Shown here piece by piece: positions 59,502 to 64,000 of a stretch of DNA of 64,000 nt. Within the stretch, counting starts at the first letter, position 1, and each line of letters starts with the position of its first letter. Source of the stretch: Spirilliplanes yamanashiensis (lineage in GTDB: Bacteria > Actinomycetota > Actinomycetes > Mycobacteriales > Micromonosporaceae); assembly GCF_016863475.1 (NCBI RefSeq), contig NZ_BOOY01000014.1:1-64000 (forward strand), written 5' to 3'. The notes beneath the pieces were generated by a model. The model saw nothing but the letters and a program-made list of their open reading frames with translations. It ran no database searches and was not told where the DNA came from. The position numbers and the translations under genes are program-made.

Positions 59502-59517
59502 TCGAACAAATGTTCGA
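59502..59517. promoter_or_regulatory. Perfect LexA/SOS box TCGAACAAATGTTCGA
   Basis: The 16-bp sequence fits the actinobacterial SOS-box consensus TCGAAC-N4-GTTCGA at every fixed position. It ends 12 bp before the ATG of the PNPOx-like gene at 59530, where a repressor would block transcription. I infer LexA control from the match. A binding test or comparison with known boxes would decide. Confidence 0.75.
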
Positions 59518-59529
59518 TAGAATGAGGAC

Positions 59530-60033
59530 ATGGCTTCCTGGTCCGATTTCGCCGCCGCCGAGCCCCACCTCGCCTCGGCCGTCCGCGCCCTGCTCCAGCA
59601 GTACGGCCCCGGCATGGCCTACCTGGCCACGGTTCGCCCCGACGGCGGTCCCCGGGTCCACCCCATCTCCCCGGTCATCACCGACGAGGGCCTCTACTGC
59701 TTCGTCGTCGCCTCCCCGAAACGCGGCGACCTCGAACGCGACGGCCGCTACGCCCTCCACTCCTACCCGCCGGAGGACAGCGACGACGAGGCCTACCTCG
59801 CCGGCACCGCCCACCCCGTCACCGACCCGGTGGTCGTCGCGCGGCTCGCGGGGGCGCTGCGCGCGTCCCCCCGGGTCGACTGGCGCCTCTTCGAGTTCTC
59901 GATCGACGTGGCGATGGTCCGCCGGCACGGGCCCGCAGGGGCCATGCCGTTGACGCCGACGCCCGTGGTGCCGGCGGTGTCGCGGGCGTGGCGGGACCCG
60001 GCCGCGCGGTTACCGGCGGCGGTGGCGGCCTGA
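59530..60033 (+). CDS. PNPOx-like FMN/heme-binding fold protein under a SOS box
   Basis: A 167-residue split-barrel protein of the pyridoxamine-5'-phosphate-oxidase-like family. YGPGMAYLATVRPDGGPRVHPISPVITDEGLYCFV (residues ~25-60) is the barrel core, and SPKRGDLERDGRYALHSY follows. Members bind FMN, F420 or heme and are mostly uncharacterised. It is a lone gene: a perfect SOS box precedes it and tRNA-Gly follows. The ATG at 59530 has GAGGA close by. The link to DNA damage is inferred from the box alone. Confidence 0.86.
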   Translation: MASWSDFAAAEPHLASAVRALLQQYGPGMAYLATVRPDGGPRVHPISPVITDEGLYCFVVASPKRGDLERDGRYALHSYPPEDSDDEAYLAGTAHPVTDPVVVARLAGALRASPRVDWRLFEFSIDVAMVRRHGPAGAMPLTPTPVVPAVSRAWRDPAARLPAAVAA

Positions 60034-60115
60034 GGTTCGCGCCGCGCGCGACGCTCCTGCCGACGGGATCCGGTGAGAGCGTCGCGCGCGGCGATCGGGT
60101 ACAGTGGTGCCGCTC

Positions 60116-60186
60116 GCGGGTGTAGTTCAATGGCAGAACATCAGCTTCCCAAGCTGACAGTGCGGGTTCGATTCCCGTCACCCGCT
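60116..60186 (+). tRNA. tRNA-Gly (anticodon CCC)
   Basis: The acceptor stem GCGGGTG pairs with CACCCGC. The anticodon loop TTCCCAA gives CCC. The T arm GGGTTCGATTCCC is standard, the discriminator is T at 60186, and CCA is encoded at 60187-60189. From the anticodon loop onward (60146) its sequence is repeated at 62255. This copy is intact and functional in form. Confidence 0.96.
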
Positions 60187-60193
60187 CCACGCT
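60146..60193 (+). repeat. Left attachment-site repeat (attL), inside tRNA-Gly
   Basis: 48 bp identical to 62255-62302. It supplies the 3' half of the intact tRNA-Gly. Sequence after it to 60240 also resembles that after the right copy, and encodes NGEGPDRE-stop on the minus strand, a divergent copy of the last codons of the gene at 62322. Confidence 0.9.
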
Positions 60194-60637
60194 CAAGGCC
60201 CCTGGTCAGGATGTCATTCCCGGTCGGGGCCTTCGCCGTTTCCGGCACTCGAAAAGGCGCTCGGGCCATCGACGGGCCACTAGGCATCGCCGCCCACCGC
60301 CTCGTCCGGAGTGTCGCGCGCTGTACTAGATCAAGGCGCCGCGCGAGCGCGGCGCGGCCGGCCGCGCTCGGCCTGCTGGCGGCCTCCGGCCGGCATCGGC
60401 CGGCGCGCCGGCCGACTGCTGCGACGACTCTTGAACTTGGAGGCTGCCTCCGGCGGAAGCACTCGGGCCCCGGGATGAGGTTGCCATCCCGTCCACCGTC
60501 GACCCAGGCGTAGCCGAGCAGACCTGCCCCAGGGCGCCAAGGTCGTTCGTCCGGTAGGGCGCTCCACCTTGTCGCCCTGGGGCAGGCCCACTCCACGGTG
60601 TGTGGGTCGACGGCGAACGGGATGGCTCGGCGCGAGG
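60194..60637. other. 444-bp non-coding left end of the element with a 21-bp hairpin
   Basis: No convincing gene is seen. The stretch includes AAGGCCCC...GGGGCCTT just after the tRNA (a possible tRNA terminator), the 18-bp repeat, and a strong inverted repeat. The last is CCTGCCCCAGGGCGCCAAGGT at 60523-60543 with its complement at 60566-60586 (one mismatch, 22-nt loop). The hairpin lies about 50 bp beyond the stop of the minus-strand gene at 60638, so it may terminate that transcript. Confidence 0.7.
60262..60279 (+). repeat. 18-bp element-end repeat, left copy
   Basis: CGGGCCATCGACGGGCCA occurs here and identically at 62151-62168 in the same orientation, inside each end of the element. It is itself CGGGCCA-TCGA-CGGGCCA. 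In the circular form the two copies would lie on either side of the att core, as expected for integrase arm sites. Confidence 0.7.
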
Positions 60638-61216
60638 TCAGCTTCTGCTGTCGACCTGTACGGGGCGGCCCCAGTCTGAGAGTAGCTGGCCGGGATGTTT
60701 AAGGGCCCACTGCTTCGCGACGCTGCCGATCCGGACGTTGCGGACAGGTGTGCCGGCAGGTGTCACCAGGACCGATGTGGTGACGGCGTGGAGCGCTTCC
60801 CATACGAGCCGGGCTAGCTCCCTGAAACGAACCTGTATCGCGTCTGTTTCGTTCGCTGGCACCCACTGAAAGGCGAGACGGCCAGACCTCATGACCGCGT
60901 TCGGTGCGTCAGCCTGAACATGCAGCCCGAAGGCGCTTTCGGCGAAGCCGGTACCCACGTATTGGATAGCAGGTCCGATCGCGGCAGCGTCCTGACCGAT
61001 CAAGCGGAGGGACGCCTGCAACGGTTCTTGGTGCAGGGCGTCACTGAGCGACATGTGGATAAGGTCGCCCAGCTCCCGCATTGCGCTACCGGCCCGCCAG
61101 CCAGTGATGCCGTCAATGAGCGGCGTTACCGCGTCGCTGAATGCATCGACGTCGGCATGCAGCATGAAGGTGCTCGTCTGCCGAGATCGGGACCCTGGTT
61201 TGGATGCCACATGCAC
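60638..61216 (-). CDS. Unrecognised protein A of the tRNA-Gly element
   Basis: A protein of up to 192 residues, with start uncertain: GTG at 61216 or ATG at 61165 (175 residues). It looks soluble and mixed alpha/beta. MLHADVDAFSDAVTPLIDGITGWRAGSAMRELGDLIHMSL is helical, and GTGFAESAFGLHVQADAPN and AFQWVPANETDAIQVRFRELARLVWEALHAV follow. There is no signal peptide or membrane segment, and I recognise no family. Less-biased codon use than the flanking genes fits its position in an acquired element. It lies 220 bp downstream of protein B on the same strand, so they may be cotranscribed. Confidence 0.55.
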   Translation of the reverse strand: MHVASKPGSRSRQTSTFMLHADVDAFSDAVTPLIDGITGWRAGSAMRELGDLIHMSLSDALHQEPLQASLRLIGQDAAAIGPAIQYVGTGFAESAFGLHVQADAPNAVMRSGRLAFQWVPANETDAIQVRFRELARLVWEALHAVTTSVLVTPAGTPVRNVRIGSVAKQWALKHPGQLLSDWGRPVQVDSRS

Positions 61217-61436
61217 ATGGTGTCAGCTTCTTCGGCCCCTGCGTGGTCGCGCTGATGTACAGCCATCCGTACGGCTAAGGCCCCCACCCCGACCACGACA
61301 CGGGTCGACAAGTCACGGACGGGCGAGCAGGGACAGCGCTCCCCTGCCAGCCCCACCATGATCTTCTTCCAAGGTGAGGGTGCGATCCCGGAGTCGCTAT
61401 GCAGGCTTGGGCGCCAGAGGCGGGCGGGCGCTGCTC

Positions 61437-61985
61437 TCAGGTCATGCGGCCAGTGTCGAACAGGTAGCCGATATACAGCTCATGGAGCGCACCGTCGAGG
61501 GGATGGCCGTGGTCATCAGTGAGCTGGAGTCGGCCCACCTCGGCGCTCGCCGAGCCCCCGTCGATCGCAACAAGTGCGGAATGCTGAGCCGTGCAGACCA
61601 TCTCGCGGACGAAGCGGGCCAGCGCGTCCACCTGCTCCGGCGAAGTGAGGCACCGTCGAAGTGTCAGCACGGCCTCGGTGTCGTCCACCCAGATCGGCAG
61701 GTTCGGGCTGCTGATCGCCTCACGGACGGTGTTCGCCACGCCGTCCCGATCCGACGCGAGGTCTTCGAAGAACGCTCGCATCAGCTCACCGCTTTCCTCC
61801 ACCTCCCGGCTCACTTTGGCAGCCTCCCACAGCCCGATCCCCGACGACTTTGCCTTCGTGGTGATCGCACCGAGAACAGACCCAGTCCGCTCGTACAGCC
61901 ATCGGTACAGCCAAGCCGGTCGGCGGCGACCGGGGGAGAGCGGCACGGCCGACACCCGGTGCAGGTCAGCGACTGTCATCAGCAT
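61437..61985 (-). CDS. Unrecognised protein B of the tRNA-Gly element
   Basis: A 182-residue soluble protein; ATGs at 61985 and 61979 are both possible. The N-terminus is basic and aromatic (GRRRPAWLYRWLYERTGSVLGAITTKAKSSGIGLW). It is followed by charged helices (SREVEESGELMRAFFEDLASDRDGVANTVREAI) and a closing beta-like half (VAIDGGSASAEVGRLQLTDDHGHPLDGALHELYIGYLFDTGR). No family is recognised. An open frame continues upstream to 62261, but that part overlaps the repeat region and is not coding-like. It is the first of the two element genes on this strand; a cargo or regulatory role is possible but not shown. Confidence 0.55.
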   Translation of the reverse strand: MLMTVADLHRVSAVPLSPGRRRPAWLYRWLYERTGSVLGAITTKAKSSGIGLWEAAKVSREVEESGELMRAFFEDLASDRDGVANTVREAISSPNLPIWVDDTEAVLTLRRCLTSPEQVDALARFVREMVCTAQHSALVAIDGGSASAEVGRLQLTDDHGHPLDGALHELYIGYLFDTGRMT

Positions 61986-62150
61986 CGGCCGACAGGATGC
62001 GCGATCTTTGCATGGCGAGGATCGCCTGACCCCACCTTGACCCCAGCAGCGGGCAACGGCTCGCTCAGCGACCACCAGTGATCCTGGCCGCGACGGCAAC
62101 TGAGCAGGCAGCGGACCCGCGTGCCCGTTCCTACTGATCACATGGTTGGC

Positions 62151-62168
62151 CGGGCCATCGACGGGCCA
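62151..62168 (+). repeat. 18-bp element-end repeat, right copy
   Basis: Identical to 60262-60279, about 87 bp before the right attachment repeat. See the left copy for interpretation. Confidence 0.7.
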
Positions 62169-62254
62169 TAAGCTGGTGCGGCTCAGGGGTAAGCCAGGCC
62201 GCTGGCGACCGCGCTGAGCGGGAACACCCCGCACGCGGGACTGATCTTGTGCAA

Positions 62255-62302
62255 TTCCCAAGCTGACAGTGCGGGTTCGATTCCCGTCACCCGCTCCACG
62301 CT
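62255..62302 (+). repeat. Right attachment-site repeat (attR), truncated tRNA-Gly 3' half
   Basis: 48 bp identical to 60146-60193. It begins in the anticodon loop and contains T arm, acceptor 3' strand and CCA, but no 5' half, so it cannot be a working tRNA. The sequence upstream (to 62254) is unrelated to a tRNA. Confidence 0.9.
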
Positions 62303-62321
62303 TGAGGCCCTGGTCAGGACG

Positions 62322-63296
62322 TCAGTCCCGGTCGGGGCCTTCGCCGTTCATCCGGTGCGGATCAGCGACCGCGGTCAGCGCATCCAGGCCCGTGCGGTAC
62401 CAGGCTCCGGTCCGAGTGAGGGCGTGCAGGTCGGCGCCGCGGCAGGTGTAGCGCAGGCTGTGCGCCTCCAGGCCGTCGGGCAGGACGATGCGGCGCTGGT
62501 CGCCGGCTCGGCGCACGCCGTCCGGCCCGGCATGCAGCGGCGTCACGAGGTCGTAGTCGGGGCCCCACCCGCCCACGAGCACCCAGTCGTCTCCGCGGAC
62601 CAGCAGGTTCCGGGCCGACCGGTACGGCGACGGCCCCCGGTCGGTCACCCCGCCGGCCGAGGCGGACAGCAGGTGGAAGTCGGTGTAGGGACAGACGTGC
62701 GCGGTGTCTCCGTCCACGTTGAGGGCGTAGCAGTCCGCGATGGCCGGGAGTCCCGTGTCGAGCGGGAAGAGCCAGTCGGCGGCGAGGTCGGCGGTGAAGC
62801 GGGCGAGCCCGTGACCCTCGGGGCCGCTGCCACCCATCGCCTCGTCGAAGTAGCCGACCCAGATCCTCCCGGACGGGGTCGTCAGGAGCTCCTCGATCGC
62901 GTCGCCGAGGGAGCCTCGCCGTTCCAGGACGCCACCGTCGGTCCACACCTCGGCGTTCGTCTCACCGGGACGGGCGCGGGCCGCGGCCAGCAGGACCCGT
63001 TCGCCGGGCAGCGGCTGCACGAACGACACGGCCAGGTCCGTCTCGACGTCGATGGCGCCGGCGAGCTCGCCGCCGTCGTGAACGGTCACCTGCTTGCGGC
63101 GGGGGGTCCGCCGGTGGGTCCAGACGGCGAGGGCGGTGCCGCCGGGTCCGACTCCGACCGCCTGAGGTTCGGAGGTCACGAGCGCCCGGTCGGACGGCCG
63201 CACCCAGCCGTGCCGTCGCAGCGGCACGACCGGCAGTCCGAGGTTCTCGGACCGCCGGTGCAGGCTTCTCCGGTCGCGGTCCGCATGCGTCGTCAT
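62322..63296 (-). CDS. Protein of unknown function, possible beta-propeller
   Basis: A 324-residue soluble protein. It has repeated short beta-rich blocks such as SGRIWVGYFDEAMGG, GHGLARFTADLAADWLFPLDTG and DDWVLVGGWGPDYDLVTPLHAGPDG, which look like propeller blades without a classical WD or Kelch motif. There is no signal peptide. The ATG at 63296 is used. Its final codons (NGEGPDRD-stop) fall inside the sequence that is also duplicated at the left end of the element, so in the uninterrupted chromosome it faced tRNA-Gly directly. It is intact here. The function is unknown. Confidence 0.72.
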   Translation of the reverse strand: MTTHADRDRRSLHRRSENLGLPVVPLRRHGWVRPSDRALVTSEPQAVGVGPGGTALAVWTHRRTPRRKQVTVHDGGELAGAIDVETDLAVSFVQPLPGERVLLAAARARPGETNAEVWTDGGVLERRGSLGDAIEELLTTPSGRIWVGYFDEAMGGSGPEGHGLARFTADLAADWLFPLDTGLPAIADCYALNVDGDTAHVCPYTDFHLLSASAGGVTDRGPSPYRSARNLLVRGDDWVLVGGWGPDYDLVTPLHAGPDGVRRAGDQRRIVLPDGLEAHSLRYTCRGADLHALTRTGAWYRTGLDALTAVADPHRMNGEGPDRD

Positions 63297-63452
63297 CGCC
63301 GGAATTCTCCGGCATCCGTCGAACCGTTTTCGGCCGGTCGCGGCGTGACGGACCGTGACCGGTGTGCCCCCCGGGCGGCGGTCATCCTTGCTACCCTCGG
63401 CCCCCTCCCGGCTCCGGCCGGGAACGGTTGTCGATACGGGGGAAGGGGTGCG

Positions 63453-64000
63453 ATGCGTCGCATCGTGTTGTGGGGGGCGGCCGCTGCCGCCGTCGGGACC
63501 ACTGTGGTGGGTGCCGCACCGAGTGCGTGGGCGGACGAGCCGGCGGGCACGTCGCGGGTCACGATCGGTTATGACGGCGAGGAGGCCAACGGCTCGAGCA
63601 CGTTCTCCGCGATCTCCGGCGACGGCCGGGTGGTCGCATTCCAGTCGAATGCGCTCAACATCGTGCGGGGGGACCTGACCCGGAACTCTGACGTCTTCGT
63701 GCGCGACCTGGCCACCGGGGTCAGCAGCCGAGTCAGCGTGTCGTCGGCTGGCGTTCCGTCGCGCGGGAGCAGCAGCAGTGTCGCGCTGTCGTACGACGGC
63801 CGGGTCGTGGTCTTCCAGTCGGCGGCGTCGGACCTGGTGCCGGGCGACACCAACAAGGTCGCCGACATCTTCGTCCACGACCGGGAGACCGGCGCCACTA
63901 CCCGGGTGAGTGTGGCGACGGACGGCACGGAGGGCAACGGGCCCAGCACGGCGCCGCAGGTGTCGGCCGACGGCCGGTGGGTCACGTTCGGCACGACGGC
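63453..64000 (+). CDS. Secreted TolB/PD40-like beta-propeller protein (3' end outside window)
   Basis: 182 codons are seen before the window ends. A signal peptide (1-~27, VLWGAAAAAVGTTVVGAAPSAWA-D) precedes repeated blades of the pattern SGDGRVVAFQSNA ... SDVFVRDLATGVSSRVSVSS ... SYDGRVVVFQSAASDLVPGDTNKVADIFVHDRETGATTRVSV. These are WD40-like PD40 repeats, as in TolB-type secreted propellers. The ATG at 63453 has GGGGAAGGGG upstream. It is divergent from the 62322 gene across 156 bp. A typical member would have six to seven blades, so several lie beyond 64000. Ligand and role are unknown. Confidence 0.85.
   Translation, partial: MRRIVLWGAAAAAVGTTVVGAAPSAWADEPAGTSRVTIGYDGEEANGSSTFSAISGDGRVVAFQSNALNIVRGDLTRNSDVFVRDLATGVSSRVSVSSAGVPSRGSSSSVALSYDGRVVVFQSAASDLVPGDTNKVADIFVHDRETGATTRVSVATDGTEGNGPSTAPQVSADGRWVTFGTT

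Larger units (their letters stand above)
60146..62302. mobile_element. 2.1-kb element integrated in tRNA-Gly, no integrase visible
   Basis: A 48-bp sequence, from TTCCC of the tRNA anticodon loop through the T arm and CCA to CACGCT, is present at 60146-60193 and again exactly at 62255-62302. It is followed at both places by ~45 bp of similar sequence. This is the direct-repeat pattern left by site-specific integration into a tRNA 3' end. The interior is visibly less GC-rich than its surroundings and holds two unrecognised minus-strand genes. I find no integrase, excisionase or replication gene. It could be a cis-mobilisable remnant or a satellite moved by a helper. Confidence 0.82.

Noticed and set aside
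61986-62261. N-terminal extension of element protein B
   Set aside because: The extra 92 residues run into the attachment repeat and have unbiased, non-coding-like composition; ATGs at 61985/61979 are more likely.
62255-62299. Second tRNA-Gly
   Set aside because: Only the 3' half is present; the acceptor 5' strand and D arm are missing, so it is an attachment-site repeat.

Overview
The window is very GC-rich with actinobacterial codon use, and almost every gene is packed head to tail, often with overlapping ATGA or GTGA start/stop junctions. It carries the actinobacterial cell-wall signalling operon (fhaA-fhaB-pstP-rodA-pbpA-pknA-pknB), crgA, XRE/DUF397 pairs and a chaplin-like protein. The family flavour (short FhaA, class E sortase facing pknB, small conserved proteins) suggests Micromonosporaceae. 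That assignment is inference; no rRNA is present to settle it.

Region 1-11.1 kb: the end of a pentapeptide-repeat/DinB protein, then a minus-strand group (DsbA/FrnE-like oxidoreductase, SufE, CBS protein, prolyl-tRNA synthetase). A plus-strand group follows: SGNH hydrolase, rhodanese, VanZ-like protein, and a coupled HSP90-like/TPR-like gene pair.

Region 11.2-19.7 kb: a leucine/isovalerate degradation cluster (TetR regulator, biotin carboxylase without a BCCP domain, HMG-CoA lyase, carboxyltransferase, acyl-CoA dehydrogenase). It is interrupted by two secreted-protein genes, one with five chaplin-like repeats. A shared palindrome lies before both the TetR gene and the carboxyltransferase gene.

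Region 19.7-28.5 kb: an XRE/ATPase/TPR regulator, an LLM flavin oxidoreductase, a divergent MarR/YceI pair, a glutamate-cysteine-ligase-like enzyme and a large Lys/Ala/Pro-rich membrane protein.

Region 28.6-34.4 kb: a cell-surface locus with an orphan PASTA protein, a SipW-type signal peptidase, a TasA/camelysin-like secreted protein, a GGEEF diguanylate cyclase, a second membrane-anchored camelysin-like protein and a divergent secreted FN3-like protein.

Region 34.4-39.7 kb: an XRE-DUF5753/DUF397 pair, small family proteins, a WecG-type glycosyltransferase with a sugar epimerase, and tRNA-Leu(CAG).

Region 39.9-53.2 kb: the Ser/Thr kinase, FHA and cell-elongation operon on the plus strand. 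It converges on a minus-strand TrpG-type amidotransferase, small membrane protein, sortase E and DUF881 cluster, with crgA divergent from that cluster.

Region 53.3-60 kb: an Rv0338c-like Fe-S membrane reductase, a GOLPH3-like protein, two CNNM/CorC-type proteins, a secreted LamG protein, and a PNPOx-fold protein preceded by a perfect SOS box.

Region 60.1-64 kb: tRNA-Gly(CCC) with a 2.1-kb integrated element flanked by 48-bp direct repeats of the tRNA 3' half. The element carries two unrecognised genes and no visible integrase. A gene for a protein of unknown function and the start of a secreted beta-propeller gene follow.
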